This document shows positions 17,052-26,277 of a stretch of 46,259 nucleotides of DNA, in pieces. Position numbers and translations under genes: made by a program. How positions within the stretch are numbered: position 1 is the first letter of the stretch; each line of letters begins with the position of its first letter. The notes below the pieces were generated by a model. The model saw nothing but the letters and a program-made list of their open reading frames with translations. It made no database searches and was not told where the DNA came from. This DNA comes from Thermohalobaculum sp035527255 (GTDB lineage: Bacteria; Pseudomonadota; Alphaproteobacteria; Rhodobacterales; Rhodobacteraceae): NCBI GenBank assembly GCA_035527255.1, contig DATLAW010000348.1, positions 1 to 46,259 on the forward strand, given 5' to 3'.

Positions 17052-18425
17052 TCAGAAGAATTCCGGGCTGACCCGGAACATTTGCTCGACCTGATGTACG
17101 GCGGCGCGCACCGCAAACATCACCATGATGTCGCCAACTTGTATGACCGTGTCGCCCTGCGGCATCTTCAACTTGTCCGCGCTTTGCACCGCGCCGATGA
17201 TCGAGCCAGTCGGAAAACTGATGTCGCGTATCCTCTTGCCGGCAATCGGAGAGGTAGCCATCACCTGCGCCTCGATCACCTCGCCCTCGCCCTTGCCGAT
17301 AGAATAAACCGCCCGCACCCGGCCGCGTCGGACATGGCGCAGGATCGTCGATACCGTAACGGCGCGAGGGTTGATCAAAGCGTTGACCCCGAGCGGTCCG
17401 GCGATGCGCTCGAAGGTCGGATCGTTGGTTAGCGCAATCGAAATCGGGCAACCCGCCTGCCCGGCCAGCGCACAAGATAGCAGATTGGTGCGGTCGTCGT
17501 CGGTCAGCGCGACAATGGCATCGGCCTCGGAAATCCCGGCTTCAGACAGAAGCTGCGCGTTCAGGGCGTCGCCGTTCAGCACGATGGTTCGCTTAAGATT
17601 GTCGGCGGCGAATTCCGCCCGTGCCCGATCGCGTTCGATCATCTTGCAACGCAATTTGGGCATGCTTTCGATCTGTCGCGCCACCCGCAATCCAATATTC
17701 CCAGCACCGATCACAACAATGCGCTGGGCCGACAGATTCTTGCGGCCGAATATCTCGATGGTCCGGTTAAGGTCGGCGTGCGCGGCGAGAAAATAGACAT
17801 CGTCGCCGGGGTACAGTTGGTCGTCACCATGGGTGACCCAGACCTTATCGTCACGCCGAACCGCGACAACGATCGCGCGGAGCGTCGAGAACAATTCACT
17901 CAGCTGACGCAGCGGCGTATTGATGACCGGGCAGTCATCGTCGAGTTTGATCCCGACGAAGTCGACGGCGCCGCCGAGGAACGGCTCGATCTCGAAGGCG
18001 GCGGTCGAGGCGAGCCGCCGCATCGTCAGTTTTGCAACCTCGACCTCGGGCGAAATAATCACATCGATCGGCAAGTGGTCGCGCCGGAAAAGGTCGCTGT
18101 ACTCCGCCTCCAGATAGCTGTCGGCCCGAATCCGGGCGATTTTGGTCGGCACTTCGAAGACCGAATGTGCAACCTGACAGGCAACCATGTTGACCTCGTC
18201 CATCGAGGTCGCCGCGATCAGCATGTCGGTGTCGCGTGCGCCAGCGCGCGCCAGTACATCCGGATGTGATGCAAACCCGACCACGCCCGAGACATCCAGC
18301 GCATTGGTTACGTTGCGCACAAGCTGGGCGTTGTTGTCGATGATGGTAACCGCGTTGCCCTCGTCTGACAAATGTCGCGCGATCTGGGATCCAACTTGCC
18401 CGGCGCCGCAGACAATCATCTTCAT
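17052..18425 (-). CDS. trkA: Trk system potassium transport regulator TrkA
   Basis: A 457-residue cytoplasmic NAD-binding gating subunit of the Trk potassium system. It has two RCK_N Rossmann domains, opening with GAGQVG (about 7-12) and GAGNIG (about 240-245), each followed by an RCK_C domain. Length matches the family. A run of G residues just upstream of ATG 18425 is the probable ribosome-binding site. It is ten bases upstream of trkH and 97 bases downstream of ntrX, on the same strand as the nitrogen-regulation genes. Confidence 0.94.
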   Translation of the reverse strand: MKMIVCGAGQVGSQIARHLSDEGNAVTIIDNNAQLVRNVTNALDVSGVVGFASHPDVLARAGARDTDMLIAATSMDEVNMVACQVAHSVFEVPTKIARIRADSYLEAEYSDLFRRDHLPIDVIISPEVEVAKLTMRRLASTAAFEIEPFLGGAVDFVGIKLDDDCPVINTPLRQLSELFSTLRAIVVAVRRDDKVWVTHGDDQLYPGDDVYFLAAHADLNRTIEIFGRKNLSAQRIVVIGAGNIGLRVARQIESMPKLRCKMIERDRARAEFAADNLKRTIVLNGDALNAQLLSEAGISEADAIVALTDDDRTNLLSCALAGQAGCPISIALTNDPTFERIAGPLGVNALINPRAVTVSTILRHVRRGRVRAVYSIGKGEGEVIEAQVMATSPIAGKRIRDISFPTGSIIGAVQSADKLKMPQGDTVIQVGDIMVMFAVRAAVHQVEQMFRVSPEFF

Positions 18426-18522
18426 GGATTACCCCCCCAAGGATTTCCCCCCGAAGAACACGGACGGGAGCCGCGAAGGCCGGAATGGCGGCTGCCGACT
18501 ATGGTCAGGCGTACGGACGAGG

Positions 18523-19962
18523 TCAATTCAGATCGTCCGCCGAAACCCTCTCAGCGTCGGCGGCATCGTGATCGACAATCGCAATTCGCACGCCCCCGCG
18601 CGACGTCGTGACAACGCCGAGAAGCTTGAGTTTGCGATGTAAGGCTGAGCGTTCCATGCCGACAAAGCTCGCAGTACGCGAGATGTTGCCGCCGAACCGG
18701 TTGATTTGGGCAATCAGATATTCTCGCTCGAACGATTCTCGCGCGTCGCGCAGCGGTAAACTCGCGACCATGCCCATGACCCCGCCCAGCCCGTGGTCGC
18801 CAGTTTCCAATCCGGAGCCGCCAGGCAATTCGTCCGCATCGATCTCGGCGCTGTCGCTGCCCATGATCAGCACCTGTTCCATCATGTTGCGCAACTGGCG
18901 GACGTTGCCCGGCAAATCGCGGGTCTGCAATGCAGCCATGGCTCCGGGGCTGAGTGTGCGGCGCGCCAAACCTTGTTCGCGCGCGAACATCTCTAGGAAC
19001 ATATTCGCCAATTCGGGTATATCCTCACGGCGGCGGTCGAGCGACGGCACTTCGATTGGCACAACGTTCAACCGGTGAAACAAGTCCTCACGGAACCGGC
19101 CTTCCTCGATGGCACGTTGCAGGTCCCGGTTTGACGCACTTATCACCCGCACATCGACCCTGACCGTCGTGGTGCCCCCGAGCCTTGTAAATGCCTGATC
19201 GACCAACACCCGCAAGATCTTTGACTGCGTGCCATGCGGCATGTCGCCAACTTCGTCGATAAACAGGGTACCGCCATGCGCGCGCTCAAAGACGCCGGCC
19301 TGAGTTGGGCGGGTCGGGTCTTCGCGGCCAAACAGCACCTCCTCCATTCGGTCTGACTCGATTGAAGCGGCATTGACGACGACAAAAGGCTGCCCGTTGC
19401 GCTCGGAATGCTCATGAATGTAGCGCGCGGCAACCTCCTTGCCGGTGCCTGGACCGCCGGTCAGCAGCACCCTGCTGCCGCCACGCGCGACTCGTTGAAG
19501 CTTATTACGGAGCGCGTTGGCCGCAGGCGACGAGCCGACAAGGTTGCCGCCTGATGCCTCGGTCGCGCGCAGCCTTGTATTCTCGCGCCGCAGCCTGTTG
19601 GCCTCAAGCGCGCGCGCCACCACCACCATCAACTGGTTCATGTTAAACGGTTTTTCTATGAAGTCATAGGCGCCCTGCTGGACCGCCGCGACCGCAACTT
19701 CGATATTGCCGTGGCCCGAGATGATGACGATCGGGATGCCGGGATTATCGCGTTTGACTGACTTCAGGATCTCGATGCCGTCCATCCGGCTACCCTGGAG
19801 CCAGATGTCGAGGATGATCAGATCGGGCGCCGCCACCTCGATTGCTGCGAACGTGCTATCCGCGTCATCCGCGGTCCGGGCGGAATGGCCCTCGTCTCTA
19901 AGTAGATCGGATATGATGTTGCGGATGTCGGCTTCGTCATCGACAATTAGAATGTCAGCCAT
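18523..19962 (-). CDS. ntrX: Nitrogen-regulation response regulator NtrX
   Basis: A 479-residue response regulator with an N-terminal receiver (phospho-acceptor D52 in LIILDIWL), a central AAA+ domain (Walker A GGPGTGKE, Walker B GGTLFIDEVGD) and a C-terminal Fis-type helix-turn-helix. The GAFTGA loop that contacts sigma-54 is absent: the segment reads LFGREDPTRPTQAGVF. This is a known feature of alphaproteobacterial NtrX and suggests regulation not strictly dependent on sigma-54. The start is ATG 19962 (MADILIVDDE), which overlaps the end of ntrY by eight bases, implying translational coupling with its sensor. Confidence 0.93.
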   Translation of the reverse strand: MADILIVDDEADIRNIISDLLRDEGHSARTADDADSTFAAIEVAAPDLIILDIWLQGSRMDGIEILKSVKRDNPGIPIVIISGHGNIEVAVAAVQQGAYDFIEKPFNMNQLMVVVARALEANRLRRENTRLRATEASGGNLVGSSPAANALRNKLQRVARGGSRVLLTGGPGTGKEVAARYIHEHSERNGQPFVVVNAASIESDRMEEVLFGREDPTRPTQAGVFERAHGGTLFIDEVGDMPHGTQSKILRVLVDQAFTRLGGTTTVRVDVRVISASNRDLQRAIEEGRFREDLFHRLNVVPIEVPSLDRRREDIPELANMFLEMFAREQGLARRTLSPGAMAALQTRDLPGNVRQLRNMMEQVLIMGSDSAEIDADELPGGSGLETGDHGLGGVMGMVASLPLRDARESFEREYLIAQINRFGGNISRTASFVGMERSALHRKLKLLGVVTTSRGGVRIAIVDHDAADAERVSADDLN

Positions 19963-22288
19963 CGGGTCTCCTGCTCTCAATCCCACTCATCTCGGCGGGT
20001 TCTTCCAATTCCGTCGGTGTGTCTGCACCTGGAATTCGGGTTCTGGTCGTCGGCTTTGGCAACCGTAACGCCACCTGGGCGCCGTCGAACCCGGATGTCT
20101 CTGGAGCATCACTCAACGTCAACTCTCCACCATGCTGTTCGACGATCTTCTTAACGATGGCAAGCCCCAGCCCAGAGCCCTTCTTGCGATTTGTCACATA
20201 CGGGTCCGTCAACCGATCGCGGCCTTCCTTCGGCAACCCGACACCATTGTCCGTAACCGTCGCGCTAAAGAAACGCTTTCCAATGGCCAATGAAACCCGG
20301 ATACGACCGTCAGGCGCTTCATCTACTAAGGTCTCGCGGCGAGCGTCGATCGCATCGGCGGCGTTTTGCAGCAAGTTGGTCAAACACTGGCCAATCAAGC
20401 CACGATCACAGTTTGCCGTGACCGGCTGGTCTGGCAATTCAACCTCGTACGTAATGTCACCGCGTGCGCCTTGTTGCAACAAGACTGCCTCGCGCAGCAG
20501 CATGCAAAAATTTTCTTCCGCCGTAACCGGCTCGGGCATCCGGGCGAAGCGCGAGAATTCATCCACCAAGCGTCTTATGTCGCCAATTTGGCGGGTGATC
20601 ACGTCGAGATACTGCTCGAATGCCGGCCCATCCTCGCCCATGTGGCCAGCAAACTTGCGCCGCATCCGGTCTGCGGACAACTGGATCGGCGTCAAAGGAT
20701 TCTTGATCTCGTGGGCAATGCGCCGGGCGACGTCACCCCAGGCAGCCATGCGCTGGGCCGAAGCAAGCGCGGTGATATCATCGAATGTCAGCACGTGGCC
20801 TTCTTCGGATGTATCGGGAGACTTTGGCGCGACCCGCCCGAGAAATTCTCGCATTTCGCTACCGGTGGTCCCGTTTACGGCACCTCGGGCGATGCCGGAG
20901 GGCGCGCTCCGCGCTGCTTCCACCAGTGTCACGAATCCCGGCGCCACGGTCTCGACCGACTGCCCCATAGCGGTGGCCGCATCGATGCCCAACATGTCGG
21001 CGGCGGCCTCGTTGATCAGGTCGACACGGCCTTCGCGATCAAGACCGATCACACCGGCAGTGACACCAGAGAGTACCGCCTCGATGAAATGACGACGGAT
21101 CTCCGAGTCTTCCTTGGCTGAAACCAGAGCATTGCGCTGGCCTTTCAGCTGCCCGGCCATACGGTTGAAAATCTGGCTCAGCATGGCGATCTCGTCGTTG
21201 CCGCGAGGCTCCTTGACCCGGATATCCAGATTGCCGGCGCCAATACTTTCCGCCGCCTCCGCCAGCCGCCCAACCGGCTTTGCCAGGTGTTCGGCGAACC
21301 ACAAGCCGAGCAGGACCGCCGACAGGATCACCAAAAGCGCAAAACCCAGGTAGATCAGGGCAAAATCGAATACGATGCCATCGCGCTGGCGCTCCAGCCG
21401 TTCGTAAAGTTGCACCGTGGCGCGAGTTTCGTCGAGGAGTCGCAGAACATCGCCTTGTACGTCCCTGGTGACATAGAGGAATGCGTCAAAAAAATTGGTC
21501 AAATAGATCAGCGCCCGAATCTCGTTGTTGGTCTCGTCCTCCATGATCACGACTTCACCAGAGCGAGCGCGCGCCAGCTGATCGTCGGTCGGTGGCTCGA
21601 ACGCAAAGAGATAGCTGAACTCGCCTCGAGCCAGGATCTTCTTCTCGGATGAAAAGACAAACGCCTCGGGCAGCTCACGCAGCAACGCCTGCTGAGACAC
21701 CAAATCGTTTAGTTGGGCGCCCCGCAAACCAGCGCCCGCCGCCCGGTTCAGGTCGTTGGCCATCGCAAGGATATCGCCTTTGATATTCCCCCGATGCTCG
21801 CGCTCGTAGGCCTGCGCGGTGGCGAGCGAATTGCGTACGACGCTGCCAACTTGTTCCGAAAACCACGATTCAATGCCAAAATTAACCGTCACAGTTGCGA
21901 ATACGGCAACGATCACAGTGGGAACCAACGCGACCGCCGCGAAGACAAGGGTCAACCGTAGATGCAACCGCGATCCGGCCGATTTGCGCCGGCGCGCCAT
22001 TACCAACTGGCCAATCTTCATCCCGATTACCGTCGTCAGGACTAAAAAATATGCCAGGTCGGCCAGCTGCACGATCCGCAGCATCAGTGACGACGGGCCA
22101 CCCTCGGCGTCCAGATTGAAGGTGAGGGAGGTCACCAGCGCCAGGACAGGTCCCAAAAGGACGAGACCAAATACCAACTCGCGCCCCAGTTTCTGGGGTT
22201 TGTGTTTGACCGTGCCCTGTTCTTGCCTAGGGCCGGTTATTGCGCCCGTATTAGTCACATTGCCTCGTGCAAGCCACACTCTGACCAT
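19955..22288 (-). CDS. ntrY: Nitrogen-regulation sensor histidine kinase NtrY
   Basis: A membrane sensor kinase of up to 777 residues. It has about four transmembrane helices (near 36-60, 70-90, 108-135 and 305-330), a periplasmic sensing region between the third and fourth, a HAMP linker, a PAS domain, a HisKA domain with phospho-acceptor His in RRIAHEIKNPLTP, and a C-terminal ATPase domain with DNGVGLPKEGRDRL and GSGLGLAIVKK. It phosphorylates NtrX and often cross-talks with NtrC. The first ATG (22288) lacks a Shine-Dalgarno; a GTG at 22258 has GAGG four bases upstream and may be the true start, giving 767 residues. Confidence 0.93.
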   Translation of the reverse strand: MVRVWLARGNVTNTGAITGPRQEQGTVKHKPQKLGRELVFGLVLLGPVLALVTSLTFNLDAEGGPSSLMLRIVQLADLAYFLVLTTVIGMKIGQLVMARRRKSAGSRLHLRLTLVFAAVALVPTVIVAVFATVTVNFGIESWFSEQVGSVVRNSLATAQAYEREHRGNIKGDILAMANDLNRAAGAGLRGAQLNDLVSQQALLRELPEAFVFSSEKKILARGEFSYLFAFEPPTDDQLARARSGEVVIMEDETNNEIRALIYLTNFFDAFLYVTRDVQGDVLRLLDETRATVQLYERLERQRDGIVFDFALIYLGFALLVILSAVLLGLWFAEHLAKPVGRLAEAAESIGAGNLDIRVKEPRGNDEIAMLSQIFNRMAGQLKGQRNALVSAKEDSEIRRHFIEAVLSGVTAGVIGLDREGRVDLINEAAADMLGIDAATAMGQSVETVAPGFVTLVEAARSAPSGIARGAVNGTTGSEMREFLGRVAPKSPDTSEEGHVLTFDDITALASAQRMAAWGDVARRIAHEIKNPLTPIQLSADRMRRKFAGHMGEDGPAFEQYLDVITRQIGDIRRLVDEFSRFARMPEPVTAEENFCMLLREAVLLQQGARGDITYEVELPDQPVTANCDRGLIGQCLTNLLQNAADAIDARRETLVDEAPDGRIRVSLAIGKRFFSATVTDNGVGLPKEGRDRLTDPYVTNRKKGSGLGLAIVKKIVEQHGGELTLSDAPETSGFDGAQVALRLPKPTTRTRIPGADTPTELEEPAEMSGIESRRPDG

Positions 22289-22354
22289 TTGGCCAATCGG
22301 CTAGCCGCCCTGGTGGCCCTACGCCACGGTCGTTGCGGCTAAACTGTTGCGAAT

Positions 22355-23845
22355 CTACATCAGTTTCTTGCCGCGTGTGACCGGGATGTCAAGCTCCCTA
22401 ATTCGCTTTCTAAGCGTATTCCGGTTTATTCCGAGCAGGTCGGCCGCTTTGAGCTGGTTGCCGCGGGTCGCGGACAGGGTCAGTGCAATCAGCGGCAACT
22501 CGATTTCGCGCAGCACCCGGTCATACAATCCGGCTGGTGGCAGACTTTCGCCATGCATATTGAAATAACGTTTCAAATGCACCTCGACCGCTGCACCAAG
22601 CGTTCGCCCGGTCTCAGCCAGATCGCCGCTTATCGACGAGCCACCGCTGCGGGCGGTCAATTCCTGATCGATAACCTCGACCGGTATTTGCTCATCCGGG
22701 CACAGCGCCGCGAGGCGGCGCATCAGGTTTTCCAATTCACGCACATTGCCGGGCCAGGAATGTTCCTTAAGTCGAGAAATTCCCTCGGCTGACAGGGTCT
22801 TGCGCGGCAATCCCTCGCGCTCGGCCAACCGCAGGAAATTGCGGGCCAGATCGACGATATCGTCAATCCTCTCACGCAGCGGAGGCAAACGGATAGGCAC
22901 GACGTTCAGCCGGTAGTAAAGGTCCTCGCGGAATCGCCCGACATTTATCAGCGACCGCAGATCCTGGTGGGTCGCAGCAACGATGCGCACATCGGCGCGC
23001 CGGGCGGTGCGGCCACCGACAGCAGTAAACTCACCCTCCTGCAACACCCGCAACAGCCGGGTTTGCGCCTCCGAGGGCATGTCACCGATCTCGTCGAGAA
23101 ACAAAGTCCCGCCCTGGGCCTGCTCGAACTTGCCGATGCCGCGTTCGGTCGCCCCGGTGAAAGCACCCTTTTCGTGGCCAAACAATTCTGATTCGATCAG
23201 CTCTCGCGGGATCGCGGCCATGTTGATCGCCACAAAGGGCCCGCTTGACCGCTTGCCAAAATTATGGAGCGCCCGGGCGACCAGCTCCTTGCCAGTGCCA
23301 CTGGCGCCGGAGATCATCACAGTCAGGTCGGTATTCATCAGCCGGGCCATGACCCGATAGACGTCCTGCATTGCCGGCGACCGGCCAATCAACGGCAGGT
23401 TCTCCTCGCGCGGCTCGGCGGTTGCGGCCGCAGCCCCGTCAGCGTCCCGCGCTTGCCCCCGGAGTGCTTTCTGAACAGTATCTAGCAACTCTTTTAAATC
23501 AAATGGTTTTGGAATATATTCATACGCACCCACTTCGGCCGCGCGGATGGCGGTCAGCACGGTATTCTGCGCGCTCATCACGATGATCGGCAGATCGGGC
23601 CGCTTCTTGCGGATCGCCGGTAGCAGGTCTAGTGCGTCGCCATCGGGCATATGGACATCGGTCACCACGATATCGCCCTCGCCGTCCTCGACCATCCGCC
23701 ACAGGGCCGAGGCTGAACCGGTCGCCCGGACCCGGCAACCAATCCGGTTCAGCGCCTGACTCAAAACCGTCCGGATCGAGCGGTCGTCATCGGCCAAAAG
23801 CACCGTTGCACCCTGCGGCATCGCGGATCGGTCTGTGGTCGTCAT
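22355..23845 (-). CDS. ntrC: Nitrogen regulation protein NR(I), NtrC
   Basis: A 496-residue sigma-54-dependent activator. The receiver domain has phospho-acceptor D63 in IVVTDVHMPDG; the AAA+ domain has the intact GAFTGA loop (ELFGHEKGAFTGATERG) and Walker B GGTLFLDEIGD; the Fis-type HTH reads AADLLGINRNTLRKRI near the end. It activates nitrogen-assimilation promoters when phosphorylated by NtrB. The start is ATG 23845, which overlaps the ntrB stop as ATGA, so the pair is translationally coupled. The longer upstream frame is not needed. Confidence 0.95.
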   Translation of the reverse strand: MTTTDRSAMPQGATVLLADDDRSIRTVLSQALNRIGCRVRATGSASALWRMVEDGEGDIVVTDVHMPDGDALDLLPAIRKKRPDLPIIVMSAQNTVLTAIRAAEVGAYEYIPKPFDLKELLDTVQKALRGQARDADGAAAATAEPREENLPLIGRSPAMQDVYRVMARLMNTDLTVMISGASGTGKELVARALHNFGKRSSGPFVAINMAAIPRELIESELFGHEKGAFTGATERGIGKFEQAQGGTLFLDEIGDMPSEAQTRLLRVLQEGEFTAVGGRTARRADVRIVAATHQDLRSLINVGRFREDLYYRLNVVPIRLPPLRERIDDIVDLARNFLRLAEREGLPRKTLSAEGISRLKEHSWPGNVRELENLMRRLAALCPDEQIPVEVIDQELTARSGGSSISGDLAETGRTLGAAVEVHLKRYFNMHGESLPPAGLYDRVLREIELPLIALTLSATRGNQLKAADLLGINRNTLRKRIRELDIPVTRGKKLM

Positions 23846-24939
23846 GCTATTTCCTCCACAATGCTGGCAGCCGGCTCCGAGGCCACTGGCAATAACAGGC
23901 GAAAGCGGGTCCAGCCGGGTTCCGAATCGCAAGAGATCACCCCGCCATGATCGGAAACAATCTTCGAGACCAGCGCCAGCCCCAACCCATTACCGCTGGA
24001 TTTCGAGGTCACGAAGGGCTCGAAGATATGGCTCAACAAATCCTCCGGCACGCCGGCTCCATTATCGGCGATTGTTATTTGCAACGGCAGGCTTTCGCGC
24101 CGGCCGGTTGGGGTCACAACCTTCATCCCGGCCCTGTACGAACTGGTCAGGGTAATGATGCCTCCAACCTTCGGGGTCGCCTCGGCGGCGTTTTTCAACA
24201 GATTCAACATCACCTGCATCAACTGCCCGCTGTCGCCCAGCGTCGGCGGCAGCGAGGGATCGTATTCCTGGATGAATCGCGCATGCGCGGCGAACCCGGC
24301 CTTGGCCGAGCGGCAGGCACGGTCGAGCACGTCGTGGATATTCAGCGGCTGGTAGCGGCCCGGCCCGATTTCTCCGAATTGCTCGACCCGGCTGACCAGG
24401 GCGCCGATGCGTTCGGCCTCCTCTCGGATCAACTCGGTCAGCTCGCGATCCTCACCGGTCAGGTTCATCTGCAAAAGCTGCGCCGCGCCGGAGATGCCCG
24501 CCAGCGGATTCTTGATCTCGTGCCCCAGCATTTGCGCCATACCGGCGACCGATCGGGCCGCATTGCGATGGCTGAGCGAGCGGTCCATGGTCTCGACGAT
24601 GGCGCGAGGGTGAATCATCACCACCGCACCGGCGCCGCGCTCGGCCATCGGCCCGGCCTGTAGGTCAACAAGGCGCGTCGGCAACTCTGGCCAGGTCATC
24701 TCGACGCCGTATTCCGCCATCACTACCCCCTGACGCAACACCTGACCGACCAGATCGGCCAATCGACTATCGGCACCTGCCAGTGCCGCCAACGGCTGGC
24801 CCTGAAGCTGTCTCTGCGAGGCGGTGAGGAAGTTCTCCGCCGCACCATTGACCTCGACGATGGCGCCGGCGCCGTCGACAGTAAGTACCGGGTTGGGCAA
24901 GCTGTTCCAGATCCGCTCGAAATCGGTCGGCATACTCAT
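23842..24939 (-). CDS. ntrB: Nitrogen regulation sensor kinase/phosphatase NR(II), NtrB
   Basis: A 365-residue soluble two-component kinase, controlled by PII, that phosphorylates or dephosphorylates NtrC. It contains a PAS domain (about 8-115), a HisKA domain with H140 in MLGHEIKNPLAG, and an ATPase domain with DNGAGVPEDLL and GNGLGLALVSK. It leads the leftward ntrBCYX run. The usual alphaproteobacterial dusB (nifR3) partner is not upstream; ispDF diverges instead. A perfect 10-bp-arm inverted repeat sits one base upstream of ATG 24939 and covers the ribosome-binding region. Confidence 0.94.
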   Translation of the reverse strand: MSMPTDFERIWNSLPNPVLTVDGAGAIVEVNGAAENFLTASQRQLQGQPLAALAGADSRLADLVGQVLRQGVVMAEYGVEMTWPELPTRLVDLQAGPMAERGAGAVVMIHPRAIVETMDRSLSHRNAARSVAGMAQMLGHEIKNPLAGISGAAQLLQMNLTGEDRELTELIREEAERIGALVSRVEQFGEIGPGRYQPLNIHDVLDRACRSAKAGFAAHARFIQEYDPSLPPTLGDSGQLMQVMLNLLKNAAEATPKVGGIITLTSSYRAGMKVVTPTGRRESLPLQITIADNGAGVPEDLLSHIFEPFVTSKSSGNGLGLALVSKIVSDHGGVISCDSEPGWTRFRLLLPVASEPAASIVEEIA

Positions 24940-24940
24940 G

Positions 24941-24964
24941 AACCATTCCGCTGGCGGAATGGTT
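24941..24964 (-). promoter_or_regulatory. Perfect inverted repeat covering the ntrB ribosome-binding region
   Basis: Arms AACCATTCCG (24941-24950) and CGGAATGGTT (24955-24964) are exact reverse complements around a 4-base loop. In the ntrB mRNA the hairpin would end one base before the start codon and sequester the GGA that could act as Shine-Dalgarno. As DNA it could equally be an operator. A weaker inverted repeat (24976-24981 / 24989-24994) lies further upstream in the same 165-base divergent region. Confidence 0.6.
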
Positions 24965-25104
24965 TGGAAATATTGATGGTGGCGGTTTCACCATAATGCA
25001 TGGAGCTGCCTATTTTCTGGGCATCGATCCGCGGTGAATACCCTCAGCCCTTGTGCGGTTCAAGGCCCGGCCTTAGAACGCCGGAATATATTTTGGGGGG
25101 CCGA

Positions 25105-26277
25105 GTGAGCATAGCCGCCATCATCGTCGCCGCTGGCCGGGGCGCGCGCTTGGGCGGGCCGGTCCCGAAGCAGTACCAGCGCCTCGGCGGCGAGATGGTG
25201 CTGACCAGAACCCTGCGCGCGGCGCTGGCGTGTCCTGAGATCGATGTGGTGCTGGTCGCAATCCATCCCGATACTGCCGGGATGTACGCACGATCGGTAG
25301 CGCCATTTACCGACCCCCGCCTGCTGCCCCCGGTGCGCGGCGGCGCCGAGCGCTCCGACACCGTGCGTCTGGCGCTGGAGGCGCTGGCGGCTCGGGCACC
25401 AGAAGTGGTGCTGATCCACGATGCCGCCCGGCCTTTCGCCGACGCTGCCCTCTACACCACACTGGCCAACCACGCCCGCTCCGGCGAAGGCGCCATCGCC
25501 GCCGAGCCGGTGGTCGATGCCCTGTGGCGCGAGGCGGAGGGCACGGCCGACGCCCCTGCCCCGCGCGCCGGACTGTGGCGGGCGCAGACGCCGCAGGCCT
25601 TTCCCTACGCCGCCCTGCTTGCCGCCCACCAAGCTGCCCATCAGTCAGGCAATCCCCCGGCGCTGGACGATGCCGAGGTTTTTCGCCGGGCCGGCGGCCG
25701 GGTCCGGCTGATTCCCGGCGCGCCGGAGAACTTCAAGATCACCACCGCCGCCGACCTCGCCCGGGCGGAGCGCATGCTGGAGGCACAGATGAGCGATATC
25801 AGGGTTGGCCACGGCTTCGATGTCCACCGGTTCCGTCCCGGCGACCAGATCATGCTGTGCGGTGTCAGGATCGCCTATGATCGCGGGTTGCAGGGCCATT
25901 CCGACGCCGATGTCGGCCTGCACGCGCTCGCCGATGCGATCTACGGCGCCATTGGCGATGGCGATCTCGGCCAGCATTTTCCACCCTCGGACCCGCAATG
26001 GAAGGGCGCGGACAGCCATATCTTCCTCACGCATGCCGGCCAGTGCGTCACGGCGCGCGGCGGCCGCATCGCCAATGTCGATGTGACGCTCCTGTGCGAG
26101 CACCCGAAGATCGCCCCCCATGCGGCAGCGATGAAGGAGCGGATCGGCGGATTGCTGGGGCTGGAGCCGGACCGGATCAGCATCAAGGCCACCACCATGG
26201 AGCGCATGGGTTTCATCGGCCGCGAGGAAGGCATGGGGGCGATGGCCACGGCAACTGTGATTCTGGGTGCAAAGTGA
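25105..26277 (+). CDS. ispDF: Bifunctional MEP-pathway enzyme IspDF
   Basis: A 390-residue fusion of 2-C-methyl-D-erythritol 4-phosphate cytidylyltransferase (IspD, first ~230 residues) and 2-C-methyl-D-erythritol 2,4-cyclodiphosphate synthase (IspF, last ~160), giving two steps of isoprenoid precursor synthesis. The IspD part shows AAGRGARLGG and PKQY, and IHDAARPF. The IspF part shows the metal-site motif VGHGFDVHRF, the GHSDADVGLHA segment and KATTMERMGFIGREEG. GTG 25105 is chosen because homology begins at VSIAAIIVAAG and a G-run lies about five bases upstream. The fusion is common in alphaproteobacteria. Its stop overlaps the pgpA start as GTGA. Confidence 0.95.
   Translation: MSIAAIIVAAGRGARLGGPVPKQYQRLGGEMVLTRTLRAALACPEIDVVLVAIHPDTAGMYARSVAPFTDPRLLPPVRGGAERSDTVRLALEALAARAPEVVLIHDAARPFADAALYTTLANHARSGEGAIAAEPVVDALWREAEGTADAPAPRAGLWRAQTPQAFPYAALLAAHQAAHQSGNPPALDDAEVFRRAGGRVRLIPGAPENFKITTAADLARAERMLEAQMSDIRVGHGFDVHRFRPGDQIMLCGVRIAYDRGLQGHSDADVGLHALADAIYGAIGDGDLGQHFPPSDPQWKGADSHIFLTHAGQCVTARGGRIANVDVTLLCEHPKIAPHAAAMKERIGGLLGLEPDRISIKATTMERMGFIGREEGMGAMATATVILGAK

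Noticed and set aside
24976..24994. NtrC-binding site upstream of ntrB
   Set aside because: The dyad is TGGTG...CACCA, the reverse of the CACC...GGTG orientation expected for NtrC sites.
25000..25104. Longer IspDF start at ATG 25000
   Set aside because: The extra 35 residues have no IspD similarity, and GTG 25105 has a G-rich ribosome-binding site and begins at the conserved strand.
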